Source: Gryllotalpicola daejeonensis (GTDB taxonomy: Bacteria > Actinomycetota > Actinomycetes > Actinomycetales > Microbacteriaceae). Taken from it: 64,000 nt of DNA. Shown in pieces: positions 51,598 through 61,062 of this stretch. Each line of letters begins with the position of its first letter. Position 1 is the stretch's first letter. The position numbers and the translations under genes were made by a program. The notes under the pieces were generated by a model that was not told the DNA's origin, did no database searches, and saw only the letters and a list, made by a program, of their open reading frames with translations. The DNA lies in NCBI RefSeq assembly GCF_039538145.1, contig NZ_BAABBV010000001.1, positions 744,001-808,000 on the forward strand, in the 5' to 3' direction.

Positions 51598-51598
51598 G

Positions 51599-54500
51599 TT
51601 AGGCCGCCGTGCCGACCCGTTGGCCGACGACGGCGCTGACGCCGTCCTGGCGCATCGAGACGCCGTAGAGCGCATCGGCGATCTCCATCGTGCGCTTCTG
51701 GTGCGTGATGACGATGAGCTGGCTCGACTGCCGCAGCTCTTCGAACACCGTCAGCAGCCGGCCGAGGTTGGCGTCGTCGAGCGCCGCCTCGACCTCATCC
51801 ATGATGTAGAACGGGCTGGGCCGTGCCTTGAAAATCGCGACCAGGAACGCCACCGCCGCGAGCGACCGCTCGCCGCCAGAGAGCAGCGAGAGCCGCTCGA
51901 TCTTCTTCCCGGCGGGCCGCACCGCGACCTCGATGCCGGTCGTGAGCAGGTCATCGGGGTCGGTGAGCTGGATGCTGCCCGCGCCGCCCGGGAACAGGAT
52001 CGGGAAGACCTCGGCGAACGCGTTCTTGGTGTCTTCGAAGGCCGCCTGAAAGACCGTCTGCATCGTGGCATCCAGCTCTTCGATGATCGTCAGCAGGTCC
52101 TTGCGCGTGTTCTGCAGGTCGGTCAGCTGCTCCGTGAGGAACTGGTGGCGCTGCTCGAGCGCCGCGAACTCCTCGAGCGCGAGCGGATTCACGCGACCGA
52201 GCTGGTCGAGCGAGCGCTGCGCCTTCTCGAGCCGCCGCTGCTGCTCAGCGCGGTCGAACGCGGTCGGCTCGCCACCTTCCTCCTCTGCGGGGATCGCGAC
52301 CTCCGGCCCGTATTCGGCGATCAGCACGTCCTCGACGAGCCCGAGCTCGCTGCCCGCGCGCTCAAGCAGGCTCGACAGGTGCAGCTTCTTCTCGTAGATC
52401 TGCAGCTCGAGACCGTGCACGTTCTCGCTCACCGACTGCAGGCGCTCGCGCAGCGCGGATTCCTCGCGGCGCAGCCCCGCGAGCTCCTCGTTCTGGCTCG
52501 CCCGCTCGCGCTCGGCGCCCTCGAGCTCGAGGCGCGCTTGTGACAGAGAGCGGTCGATCGAGTCGAGGACGGCCGGCAGGTCGTTCGCGACCGCCTGCGC
52601 GGCATCCAATTGATGGCGGCGGATGACGGCGCGCCGCGCCGCCTCCTCCGCTGCGGCCCGTTCGGCCTTCTGTCGCTGCGCGAGCTGCTCGGCGCGCTGC
52701 AACTGGGCGCGGACGCGCTCGCGCGCCGTCTCGACCGCGAGGCGCGCCTGGATCTCGGCCTCACGCGCCTTCTCGACCTCGGCATAGACCGCGTCGCGCT
52801 GGCTCACATCGAGAATCGGGCGCGGCTTGGAGGCGTGCGTCTCGTGCGCGCGCTTGGCTGCGGCGGATGCCTGCTCGGCTTCGGCGGCCTTGGCCTGAGA
52901 CTCGGCGATGCTGCGGGCGATGCGCTCCGATTCGGCGTTCGCGGCCTCGAGCTGGGCGGTCAGACGGCTGGTCTTCTCGGTGTACTCGGCGAGCTGCGCG
53001 TCATAGGCGCGCAGCTGCGTGAGCGCGGCGGCCGAGGACTGCTTCGCCGCCTGCAGCGTCTCGCGCTGCTCGTCGTGCTCGGCTTTCGCCTTCGCGATGG
53101 CGGATTCGAGCTCTTCGAGGCGTGCGGCCGCGGCGTCGCGCTCGGCGACGAGTTCGAGGCGGCTCTGCTTGCGCTGCGAGCCGCCCTCGAGCACGTGGTC
53201 GGAGATCACGTCGCCGTCCCGCGTGACGATCCGGAACTCCCACTTGCCGCCGAGGCCAGGCAGGGCGTCTCGCGCTACGGCGGCCGAATCAGCGATCAGA
53301 GTGTGAGCGAGGAGGGTGCGCACGGTCGCCGGTCCCTGCACGAAGTCCTGCGCCAGGCGCACGCCGTCGGGCAGACCGTCTGCAGAAGGCACGGCCCAGG
53401 TATTCGCGGTCTCTGTGACGATCGACACGCGACCAAGGTCCTCGGCGCGCGCATACTCGAGCGCTTCCGCCGCCGACTCGGGTCCCTTGGCGAGAACGCC
53501 CTCGCTCAGAGACCCGAGTGCAGCGGCGACCGCGACCTCATACCCCGGCTCGATCGTCAGGTGCTCAGCGAGCAGCCCGAGGATCCCCGGTCGCTCGGCC
53601 GCGACCAGCGCCGCCGACCCGTCCTTGACGTCGAGTGCGCGGCTGAGCGCGGTGGCCTGCCCGGCGAGCGCGTCGCGCTCGCGTTCGAGGGTGCGCAGCT
53701 CGTCGCGCAGCCTCTCGATCTCCGCCTCTGCTTCGAAGACGGATGCCTGAGCCAGCTCGTACGCCTCGGCGAGCTCTCCCTGCGCGTCGGGCCCGAGCGG
53801 CGAATCGCCCTCGCTGTCGGCCAGGGCCTCTTCGGCGGCGGCCCGTCGCTGAGCGGCCGCGTCGAGCTGGTTCTGCTGCCGCAGCACCTCACCGCGCAGG
53901 GCCGCGAGCCGCTGAGCGGCCGCATCGGCCTGGCCGGCGAGCTTCGTCAGCTCGAGGTCGTGCTTCGAGATCAGCTCGGCCTGGGCCGCGACCTCTTCGT
54001 CGATGGCGTCGAGCCGTGCACGAGTCGCGCGGGTGGCGTCTTGCGCCGCAGACAGCGCGGCCTCGGCATCCGTCACCGCCTCGCGCAGCGTCTCGGCTTC
54101 GGCGCGCGCCTCGTCGACCGCCGCCTGCGTGACTCCCGGTACCACCTCGGGCGCCTGCGACTCGGCTGACAGCAGCGCGATCTTCTGGCGCGCGAGCGTG
54201 TCGAGACCGCGCAGGCGCTCCTGTACGGATTCCAGCCCGTGGGCGACCGAGCGGGCCCGGTCGACCGCGTCGCCGACCATCGCGGCCTCGATGCGCCCGA
54301 TGCGCAGGCGCTTCTGCTCGAGCTGCTCCTGCAGCACGATGCGCTCGGAGTGCCTGGCCTGCTCGTCGCGCCCGTAGTTCTCGAGCTGCGCGCGCAGGGT
54401 GACGACCTCGTCGGCGAGCAGTCTGGCGCGGGCATCCCGCACGACCGCCGCGACGGTCTGCGCCTGCCTCGCGACCTCCGCCTGCTTGCCGAGCGGCTTC

Positions 54501-55105
54501 AGCTGGCGCCGGATCTCGCCCGCGAGGTCGGAGAGGCGCGTGAGGTTCGTCTGCATCGCCTCGAGCTTGCGCAGCGTCTTCTCTTTGCGGCGGCGGTGCT
54601 TGAGGATGCCGGCGGCCTCTTCGATGAAGCCGCGGCGCTCGTCGGGGGTCGCGTGCAGCACCTGGTCGAGCTGGCCCTGGCCGACGATGACGTGCATCTC
54701 GCGGCCGAGGCCGGAGTCGGAGAGCAGCTCCTGCACGTCGAGCAGGCGGCAGGACTCGCCGTTGATCGCGTACTCGCTGCCGCCGTTGCGGAACAGCGTG
54801 CGCGAGATCGTCACCTCGGTGTACTCGATGGGCAGGGCGCCGTCGCTGTTGTCGATCGTGAGCGTGACCTCGGCGCGGCCGAGCGGACCGCGGGTCGCGG
54901 TGCCGGCGAAGATGACGTCCTCCATCTTCCCGCCGCGCAGGGTCTTGGCCCCCTGCTCCCCCATCACCCAGGCGAGCGCGTCGACGACGTTGGACTTGCC
55001 CGAGCCGTTCGGGCCGACCACGCACGTCACGCCGGTCTCGAAGGCGAAGGTCGTCGGCTGCGCGAAGGACTTGAACCCCTTCAGGGTCAGGCTCTTCAGG
55101 TGCAA
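51599..55105 (-). CDS. smc: Chromosome segregation protein SMC
   Basis: SMC, with ScpA and ScpB, compacts and segregates the chromosome. From TTG 55105 (AAAGGA 8 nt upstream) the protein has 1168 residues. Walker A is GPNGSGKSN near residue 33, long coiled coils flank a hinge around residues 490-650 (GYEVAVAAALGSLSEGVL and ALEYARAEDLGRVSI region), and the C-terminal head has the ABC signature LSGGERSL and Walker B FYIMDEVEAALDD. Longer versions of the frame run back into mutM and are not credible. It lies 29 nt after mutM. Confidence 0.96.
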   Translation of the reverse strand: MHLKSLTLKGFKSFAQPTTFAFETGVTCVVGPNGSGKSNVVDALAWVMGEQGAKTLRGGKMEDVIFAGTATRGPLGRAEVTLTIDNSDGALPIEYTEVTISRTLFRNGGSEYAINGESCRLLDVQELLSDSGLGREMHVIVGQGQLDQVLHATPDERRGFIEEAAGILKHRRRKEKTLRKLEAMQTNLTRLSDLAGEIRRQLKPLGKQAEVARQAQTVAAVVRDARARLLADEVVTLRAQLENYGRDEQARHSERIVLQEQLEQKRLRIGRIEAAMVGDAVDRARSVAHGLESVQERLRGLDTLARQKIALLSAESQAPEVVPGVTQAAVDEARAEAETLREAVTDAEAALSAAQDATRATRARLDAIDEEVAAQAELISKHDLELTKLAGQADAAAQRLAALRGEVLRQQNQLDAAAQRRAAAEEALADSEGDSPLGPDAQGELAEAYELAQASVFEAEAEIERLRDELRTLERERDALAGQATALSRALDVKDGSAALVAAERPGILGLLAEHLTIEPGYEVAVAAALGSLSEGVLAKGPESAAEALEYARAEDLGRVSIVTETANTWAVPSADGLPDGVRLAQDFVQGPATVRTLLAHTLIADSAAVARDALPGLGGKWEFRIVTRDGDVISDHVLEGGSQRKQSRLELVAERDAAAARLEELESAIAKAKAEHDEQRETLQAAKQSSAAALTQLRAYDAQLAEYTEKTSRLTAQLEAANAESERIARSIAESQAKAAEAEQASAAAKRAHETHASKPRPILDVSQRDAVYAEVEKAREAEIQARLAVETARERVRAQLQRAEQLAQRQKAERAAAEEAARRAVIRRHQLDAAQAVANDLPAVLDSIDRSLSQARLELEGAERERASQNEELAGLRREESALRERLQSVSENVHGLELQIYEKKLHLSSLLERAGSELGLVEDVLIAEYGPEVAIPAEEEGGEPTAFDRAEQQRRLEKAQRSLDQLGRVNPLALEEFAALEQRHQFLTEQLTDLQNTRKDLLTIIEELDATMQTVFQAAFEDTKNAFAEVFPILFPGGAGSIQLTDPDDLLTTGIEVAVRPAGKKIERLSLLSGGERSLAAVAFLVAIFKARPSPFYIMDEVEAALDDANLGRLLTVFEELRQSSQLIVITHQKRTMEIADALYGVSMRQDGVSAVVGQRVGTAA

Positions 55106-55134
55106 CGGGCGGGTCCTTTCAATTCGCGCTGTGC

Positions 55135-56007
55135 TTACCGTAGCCGCTGATCGCGTGGGCAGAAGTGCGACGAGCGGTTCATGAACGACACGCGCACGAT
55201 CGGGGTGCCGCACCGCGGGCACGGCTGCCCCTGCCGGCCGTAGGCGTTCAGGGAGTGCGCGAAGTACCCGGCCTGGCCGTTGACGTTGACGTACTGCGCG
55301 TCGAAGCTCGTGCCACCCTCGATCAGCGCTTTGCCGAGCACGATCCTGATCTCTGACAGCAGCAGCTTGGCTTTCGCCCGGCTCAGCGTGTTCGCCGGCT
55401 GCTCGGGGTGGATGCGCGCGGCCCACAGCGCCTCGTCCGCGTAGATGTTGCCGACGCCGCTGATCGCGCGCTGGTCGAGCAGCACCCGCTTGATCGCGCT
55501 GTTCTTGCGCGTGAGCGCGGCGAGGAACGCGCGGTCGTCGAAGAGCGGGTCGAGCGGGTCGCGGGCGATGTGCAGTACCTGGCTGGGCACCGCGTCACCG
55601 GCATCCGTTGTCACCAATTCATCGAGCGCGAGTGAGCCGAAGGTGCGCTGGTCTCTGAAGAAGACGGCGAGTTCGGCGAGCGATGGATGCCTGAGCTCGA
55701 TGCGCACCCTCACGTGCGGCTCGTCCTCAGGCCTCGCCCACGCCTCGCGAAGCAGCAGCTGACCGGTCATGCCGAGGTGCGCGAGGACCGCCTCGGGGCC
55801 GTCCTCGAGCGGAATCCAGATGAACTTGCCGCGACGCCGCGGGGCCAGCATCCGTCGTCCCTCGAGGCGATCTGGGAACGAGCCGCGCCCGTGGTCGTGG
55901 CGCGTGATCGCGCGCGGGTCGTACACGTCGACCGCGGTGACCACCGCGTCGGTGACGGCCGGCGCGAGGCCGAGCCGGACGACCTCGACTTCGGGAAGCT
56001 CAGGCAC
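55135..56007 (-). CDS. mutM: Formamidopyrimidine-DNA glycosylase MutM (Fpg) with altered zinc finger
   Basis: MutM excises 8-oxoguanine. The 290-residue protein begins PELPEVEVVRLGL after the start Met, so the catalytic Pro1 and Glu2 are present, and has the H2TH region (SGVGNIYADEALW). The C-terminal zinc finger, normally C-x2-C...C-x2-C, reads CPRC (263-266) and CPRD (283-286): the fourth cysteine is an aspartate, encoded by GAT. Asp can ligate zinc but this is atypical. The GTG shares a base with the rnc stop. Confidence 0.94.
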   Translation of the reverse strand: MPELPEVEVVRLGLAPAVTDAVVTAVDVYDPRAITRHDHGRGSFPDRLEGRRMLAPRRRGKFIWIPLEDGPEAVLAHLGMTGQLLLREAWARPEDEPHVRVRIELRHPSLAELAVFFRDQRTFGSLALDELVTTDAGDAVPSQVLHIARDPLDPLFDDRAFLAALTRKNSAIKRVLLDQRAISGVGNIYADEALWAARIHPEQPANTLSRAKAKLLLSEIRIVLGKALIEGGTSFDAQYVNVNGQAGYFAHSLNAYGRQGQPCPRCGTPIVRVSFMNRSSHFCPRDQRLR

Positions 56008-56732
56008 TACCGGGTCGTGGCCTGCGTCCAGGCGTCGAGGGCAGCCGCCATCTCTGCGTGCTTCTTGCTGGTGCCCTCACCCCGGCCGGTGGCGAGCCCG
56101 TCGACCGTGACGGTCGCATGGAACACCTTGGCGTGGTCGGGCCCGGTGCCCTCGACGACATAGACGGGTGCGGGCGCCTTGCGCTCGTCGGCGAGCTCCT
56201 GCAGCGCGGTCTTCGGGTCCAGAGCCGCACCGAAGCGCGCCGGGTCGCTCATGAGCGGCGTGATCAGGCGCAGCACCAGTGCGGTCGCCTCGTCGGGGCC
56301 TGCCGAGAGATAGGTGGCGCCGATGATCGCCTCGACGGTGTCGGCGAGGATGGACACCTTCTCGCGGCCGCCGGTGAGCTCTTCGCCGCGGCCGAGCCGC
56401 AGGAACTCCCCGAGGCCGAGCGTGCGCGCGACCTCGGCGAGGGCGACGCCCGAGACGACCGAGGCGCGCCGCTTGGCGAGCGCGCCCTCGTCGAGCTCGG
56501 GGTTGTCGAGGTACAGACGCACGGTCACTGCCTGGCCGAGGATCGAGTCGCCGAGGAACTCGAGGCGCTCGTTGTGCGGCAGGCCGCCGTTCTCATACGC
56601 GAACGAGCGGTGCGTCAGCGCCAGCTCGAGCAGCTCAGGGTCGATCTCGACGCCCAGCCGCTCAACCAGCACCGAACGCGACTGAAGGGCGTCCGGTTCC
56701 GGACGCCCTTCAGGGTGATTGCCGTCAGGCAT
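56007..56732 (-). CDS. rnc: Ribonuclease III
   Basis: RNase III processes rRNA and structured RNAs. The 241-residue protein has the signature NERLEFLGDSILG, EAIIGATYLSAG with the catalytic acids, and a C-terminal double-stranded RNA-binding domain (TALQELADE... GEGTSKKHAEMAAA). It lies 5 nt after rpmF. Confidence 0.97.
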   Translation of the reverse strand: MPDGNHPEGRPEPDALQSRSVLVERLGVEIDPELLELALTHRSFAYENGGLPHNERLEFLGDSILGQAVTVRLYLDNPELDEGALAKRRASVVSGVALAEVARTLGLGEFLRLGRGEELTGGREKVSILADTVEAIIGATYLSAGPDEATALVLRLITPLMSDPARFGAALDPKTALQELADERKAPAPVYVVEGTGPDHAKVFHATVTVDGLATGRGEGTSKKHAEMAAALDAWTQATTR

Positions 56733-56737
56733 ATCGC

Positions 56738-56941
56738 TTAAACGTCAGCGACCTTGCGGCCCTTGTACTCGAGGAACAGCTCGGTGCCCTGCGAGTCGGT
56801 GACGACCTTCGCGCGGTGCGGCAGGCTGTAGGTCACTCGGCCACCCTCGACGGTCTTGACGAGCGTGGGGACCTCTGCCTTCCACTGCGAGCGACGGGCA
56901 CGCGTGTTGGAGCGCGACTGCTTGCGCTTGGGAACAGCCAT
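56738..56941 (-). CDS. rpmF: 50S ribosomal protein L32 (zinc-free type)
   Basis: The 67-residue L32 begins AVPKRKQSRSNTRARRSQWK. It has no cysteines, so it is the C-minus version that does not bind zinc; a C-plus paralogue, if any, is outside the window. It follows the DUF177 gene by 2 nt. Confidence 0.97.
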   Translation of the reverse strand: MAVPKRKQSRSNTRARRSQWKAEVPTLVKTVEGGRVTYSLPHRAKVVTDSQGTELFLEYKGRKVADV

Positions 56942-56943
56942 GG

Positions 56944-57501
56944 CTATCTCTCTTCTGTGTCGGTGCCGGGGGTGCCGGCTTCGGTGTCTTCGGAAGCTCG
57001 GAAATCCGCAAGCGCAGCCCAACGAGGGTCTGTGTTTTCACGGGGCTTGCGGTCCGGGTGATCCGCCAACCGCTCACCGGTCTCTGGGTCGAGACCAGGG
57101 CAGTCGGGGCGACACACCGGCTGGAAAGGCAGTGCCAGCACTACCGAATCCCTGACCAGAGGTTCAAGATCCACGTGGTCGTCGTGAACCTCGAAGTCAA
57201 AAGCTTCGTCCTCAGTGTACGCGAACAGTTCTTGGAAATCGACTTGGAGCGATTCCGACACGTCGGTCAGGCAGCGCACGCACTGGCCGACCGCGGTCAC
57301 GTCGATGTCGCCGGAGGCAAGGATGCCGTCGTGGAGCACCTCGAGGCGCAGGTCGATGTGCATCGGCTCGCCTGCGGGCACGGCGATCATGCCCTCGCCC
57401 AGCTTCTCGGGCGTGACGACGTCGAGCTCGAGCTCCTTGCTCTGCCCCGGCTGGTGCATGAGGTCGAACACGGCGACCGAATAGGGATTCTTGGCGCTCA
57501 C
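56944..57501 (-). CDS. YceD/DUF177 family protein
   Basis: The 185-residue protein shows DUF177 features: GQSKELELDV, GDIDVTAVGQCVRCL and CRPDCPG with conserved cysteines, and GERLADHPDRK. YceD proteins are always next to rpmF and may regulate rRNA maturation. From GTG 57501; TAGCCT lies 8 nt upstream and its TAG is the tgpA stop. Confidence 0.9.
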   Translation of the reverse strand: MSAKNPYSVAVFDLMHQPGQSKELELDVVTPEKLGEGMIAVPAGEPMHIDLRLEVLHDGILASGDIDVTAVGQCVRCLTDVSESLQVDFQELFAYTEDEAFDFEVHDDHVDLEPLVRDSVVLALPFQPVCRPDCPGLDPETGERLADHPDRKPRENTDPRWAALADFRASEDTEAGTPGTDTEER

Positions 57502-57509
57502 AACCTTCA

Positions 57510-57515
57510 AGGCTA
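57510..57515 (-). promoter_or_regulatory. -10 of DUF177-rpmF overlapping a stop codon
   Basis: Minus-strand TAGCCT lies 8 nt before GTG 57501; its TAG is the stop of the TgpA gene. Confidence 0.45.
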
Positions 57516-59795
57516 CATGCCGGTGCGCACCGGCTCCCTGCGGCGTTCGCCCAGCACCGCGAACAGCGAGCGCGGGGCGAACGTCGCGATCGCCCGTGTC
57601 GTCCAGTGCCGCGAGGCGCGCATCGCCGCGAGCACCCTCGCGGTCTGGTCCGCGAGTTCGAAGTAGCGCGCCCACGGCCTCGGCGGCCCGAACTCTGAGC
57701 GCTCGACGAGGGCGAGGATCTCATCGAGATCGCGCTGGTGCGCGGCATCCGGATGCCACTGCGAGCGCAATCGCGCCGCGAACGCGCGCGGCGTCTCTGT
57801 CGCCGACGCGGCGAACCCCAGATCCTGCGCGGTGTCGCGGATCTCGGCCCAGGCGACGTCGGGCGATGCCCCCTCTTCCCGCAGACGGGTGAGCCTGCCG
57901 CGCCGACGGGCGGCGCGCGCGCCCGCGGGCGCCGCGAGCAGGGCGACGAGCACGAGGATGCCGAGCGCGAGCGGCACGCGGTTGCGCGCGGCGGACGGAT
58001 TCGAGGCGGCCGCCTGCTCGTTGGCGATGGCGCGCGAGCTGGCCGTCGGGGTCGGCGCCGCCGCCTTGGGCGTGACCGCGCTCGGAGCGGTCGTCGGCAC
58101 GGCATCAGGGGTCGTGGCCAGCGTGTAGGCCGGCGGCGAGCCTCGGCTCACCGTCGGCTCGAAGCTGAGCCAGCCGAGGCCGGGGAAGAACAGCTGCGGC
58201 CACGCGTGCAGATCGCTCGAGTCCACCTGGTAGGTCGTCTTGCCGTCGTGCTGCGAGATCGGCGTGCCCGGCAGATACCCGATGGCGATGCGGCTCGGGA
58301 TGCCGAGCACACGCGCTATCACCGCCATCGCGCTCGCGAAGTGCACGCAGTAGCCCTCTCTGACCTCAAGGAACTTTGCGATCACGTCGAGGCTGCCGCC
58401 GTCGACCGTGTCGGGGGAATCGGTCGAGTAGGTGAAGCCGTTGTCTGAGCTCTGGAAGTAGCTCTGGATGGCTACGGCAAGGTCGTATTCGCTGTCGCCG
58501 GCCGCCTCGCCGGCGATCTCACCGGCGGTGCTGCTGATGATCTCGGGCACCTCGGCGGGCAGTTCGAGGTCGTCGCTCGCCAACTCGGTCCCTTCGCCGG
58601 TGTACGGCCCGGCGGCCGCGAGCTGCGCCGCGGTCGGCTCAACGTCGAGGCTCGTCGTCGAGTAGCTGCGGCCGCTGAGGGCGGCGCTCGCGAAGAGGGT
58701 CAGGTCGTCGGGCTGGTAGCCGCGAGCGGTGCGGCCGCCGGAGATCTTCGTCGCGGGGTACGGCGCAGGGACCCACTGGCTGTTCAGGTTCTGCACGTCG
58801 ATCGTGCTCTTGACGCTGTGCAGCGAGACGCCCGTCGTGTCGGCGAGCCCGGGCACCTCCGTGAGGCCGGTGCCGTCGGCGAGGGGCGCGACGGAGCCGG
58901 CGGTGTGCGTCCAGTTGGTGCCGCGGATCGTGTCGAGGGTCGTGAGCTGCAGATACGGCGCAGTCTCGGCGGTCGTCGTATAGCGCAGCACGTCGACGGG
59001 AGTCGGCCGGCGCAGGTCGGCACCGAGGTCGACGAGCGAGTTCACGGTGCTGCCGAGTGCCACCGGACCCTGCGTCGCGGGCCTTCCCTGCTCGATGAAG
59101 CCCGGGGCGGTCGCGGCGATGACGAGGGCGATCAGAGTCGCGGATGCCCCGATCGAGAGCGCGGTCGCACCGCTGCCCCGCATCCCGCGCAGCAGCCTGC
59201 CGTCCGCCGCCAGCAGCACGAACCACGCGGCTGCCGCCGCACCGAGCGCGATGAGGCTGAGTCCGTCGGCCTGCAGAAGGGCGGGAACGACCAGCACGCC
59301 GCCGATCACCACCGCGGTCACCGCGGGCAGCCGCAGCGCCACTGCCAGCACGTCGAGCACCACCGCGAGCGCGCCCCCGAACAGCACGATGAAGAACACC
59401 AGCTCCGGAAGCGCCACCGCGGGTGTGTGCTGACTCTGAATGGCGACCAGCGCCTGCCGGAACAGCTCGGCCAGCCCGGCGAAGGAACGCGGCGTCGGGA
59501 TCACCCCGAGTAGCGCGAGGCGCGGGACGAAGGCGAGCTGCACGAGCAGCCCGAAGACGAGCACGTTGAGCCCGGCTGCGGCCCACGCGTTGAGCCCGAG
59601 GGCGCGCAGCGCGGCGGGTACGGCGAGCAGCAGCGCCGAGACGCCGATCAGCGCGAACCACCAGCCGGTGCCCTGGATGAGCCCGATCAGCGCGATGCTG
59701 CAGGCGATGATCTCGAGGAACAGCGCGCCGGCCACGCGCCACGAGCCTCGCGTGACGGCCGTCTGAGCCAGAGTGGGGCGGGGGCGGTCAAACAT
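57513..59795 (-). CDS. TgpA-like transmembrane transglutaminase-family protein
   Basis: The 760-residue protein has about six N-terminal membrane helices, an extracytoplasmic transglutaminase-like domain with the catalytic Cys in EGYCVHFASAMA and His in SSDLHAWPQLF, a Ser/Thr/Ala/Pro-rich linker, a further membrane helix (about 615-635) and a cytoplasmic DUF4129-like tail. Such proteins accompany DUF58 and MoxR and are thought to act on envelope proteins. ATG 59795 overlaps the DUF58 stop by 8 nt. Confidence 0.9.
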   Translation of the reverse strand: MFDRPRPTLAQTAVTRGSWRVAGALFLEIIACSIALIGLIQGTGWWFALIGVSALLLAVPAALRALGLNAWAAAGLNVLVFGLLVQLAFVPRLALLGVIPTPRSFAGLAELFRQALVAIQSQHTPAVALPELVFFIVLFGGALAVVLDVLAVALRLPAVTAVVIGGVLVVPALLQADGLSLIALGAAAAAWFVLLAADGRLLRGMRGSGATALSIGASATLIALVIAATAPGFIEQGRPATQGPVALGSTVNSLVDLGADLRRPTPVDVLRYTTTAETAPYLQLTTLDTIRGTNWTHTAGSVAPLADGTGLTEVPGLADTTGVSLHSVKSTIDVQNLNSQWVPAPYPATKISGGRTARGYQPDDLTLFASAALSGRSYSTTSLDVEPTAAQLAAAGPYTGEGTELASDDLELPAEVPEIISSTAGEIAGEAAGDSEYDLAVAIQSYFQSSDNGFTYSTDSPDTVDGGSLDVIAKFLEVREGYCVHFASAMAVIARVLGIPSRIAIGYLPGTPISQHDGKTTYQVDSSDLHAWPQLFFPGLGWLSFEPTVSRGSPPAYTLATTPDAVPTTAPSAVTPKAAAPTPTASSRAIANEQAAASNPSAARNRVPLALGILVLVALLAAPAGARAARRRGRLTRLREEGASPDVAWAEIRDTAQDLGFAASATETPRAFAARLRSQWHPDAAHQRDLDEILALVERSEFGPPRPWARYFELADQTARVLAAMRASRHWTTRAIATFAPRSLFAVLGERRREPVRTGM

Positions 59796-61062
59796 CGCCG
59801 ACCTCTGCGAATCGCTGGGCGGTGGCCCGCTGGTGCGCCTGCGCCGCGAGGGACCAGACCGCGGCGGCATCCCTGCCCTCATCGCCCTGCACGCACACCC
59901 AGCCGGCGCGCTCGAGCGACTCCCGCGCCGCCGACGCCGCCGGCGTCATGAGGAACGCGATGGCCGGCGAGGCGTACCGCCGCAGCGCGGCGAGTTCGCC
60001 ACCGAAACCGGGCTCGCCGCCCGCGAGGATCAGGAAGGTCGGTACCGCGGCGCGCGCCCCGCGCAGCCCGGCCGCGAACCGGCCCACGACATCGCCGCCC
60101 GGCTCGGTGCTCTGTGCGAGCGCCGCGAGCTCGCCGACGAGCAGGTGGTCACCCCCTGGGAGCTGGTAGCTGCCCGCGAGCCTGCGCTCACCGGTTTCGT
60201 GCACGCCGACCAGGTAACCCAGTTCGAGAAGATGAACAGCGACGGATGCCGCGAGCTCGACGGCCCGCTCGAAGGCCTCGCCGTCGCCCGGTCGCGCGCG
60301 CACCGTGTCGAGCAGCAGCCACGCCTCTGGATTGCTGAGCTGCTCCTCCTGACGCACCATCAGCCGATCGAGCCGAGCCGTCGCACGCCATTGCACCCGG
60401 CGCAGGGGGTCGCCGGGGCGGTATTCGCGGGGCGTGACCTCGTCGGAACTCGGGATCGAATGCCGTACGAGCTCGGGATCGGTGCCCTCACCCCGCGACA
60501 CTTCCGCGACGCCCGGACCGAGCGCGCTCACCCGCGGGGTGACGACCAGCACCTTCGACTCCCCCACGCCGTAGCCACCGCGCGCGAGGCCGAAGGGATC
60601 GGTGCGGGTCACCAGCAGCGGCCCGAGCAGGTACGTGCCGCGGCGCTGCGGGCGCGCCGTGTAGCGCAGCGTGACGGTGTCGGCGCCGCGCGCGACGCCC
60701 GTGTCGGCGCGCGCAACGAGCGACGGAAGGGAGCGCGCCGCGGTCGGCGCGAAACCGGCCGGCAGCGTGTCGACCCACGTCATCGCGGGCGTCGGTCGCG
60801 GGGAGACATTGCGCACTCCGAGCCGCACCTGCACCTCATCGCCGGCGGCGACGGCATCGGGGGCGTACGTGCGGGACACGTCGAGCCACGGGCGGTCGAA
60901 CGTCAGCGCGATCAGTGCAGCCAGCGGAGCCAGGGTGAGCAGCAGCCCGGCGAACAGCAGGTCGACGCGGCCGAACCAGCCGGCGGCGACGAGCAGCACC
61001 ACCCCGCACGCGCCGACGACCCAGCCGCGCAGTGTCGGGAGCGGGCGGGACACGGCGGCCAC
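59788..61062 (-). CDS. DUF58 membrane protein of the MoxR system
   Basis: The 424-residue protein has two N-terminal membrane helices (about 15-32 and 36-53), a beta-rich domain and the DUF58 core with EYRPGDPLRRVQWRATARLDRLMVR, a von Willebrand-A-like region. It works with MoxR-type ATPases in an uncharacterised chaperone system. Its GTG follows the moxR stop with no gap. Confidence 0.92.
   Translation of the reverse strand: MAAVSRPLPTLRGWVVGACGVVLLVAAGWFGRVDLLFAGLLLTLAPLAALIALTFDRPWLDVSRTYAPDAVAAGDEVQVRLGVRNVSPRPTPAMTWVDTLPAGFAPTAARSLPSLVARADTGVARGADTVTLRYTARPQRRGTYLLGPLLVTRTDPFGLARGGYGVGESKVLVVTPRVSALGPGVAEVSRGEGTDPELVRHSIPSSDEVTPREYRPGDPLRRVQWRATARLDRLMVRQEEQLSNPEAWLLLDTVRARPGDGEAFERAVELAASVAVHLLELGYLVGVHETGERRLAGSYQLPGGDHLLVGELAALAQSTEPGGDVVGRFAAGLRGARAAVPTFLILAGGEPGFGGELAALRRYASPAIAFLMTPAASAARESLERAGWVCVQGDEGRDAAAVWSLAAQAHQRATAQRFAEVGDV

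Noticed and set aside
55106..55426. N-terminal extension of smc to 55426
   Set aside because: It would overlap mutM in an antisense-like composition, and SMC homologues begin at LHLKSLTLKGF.
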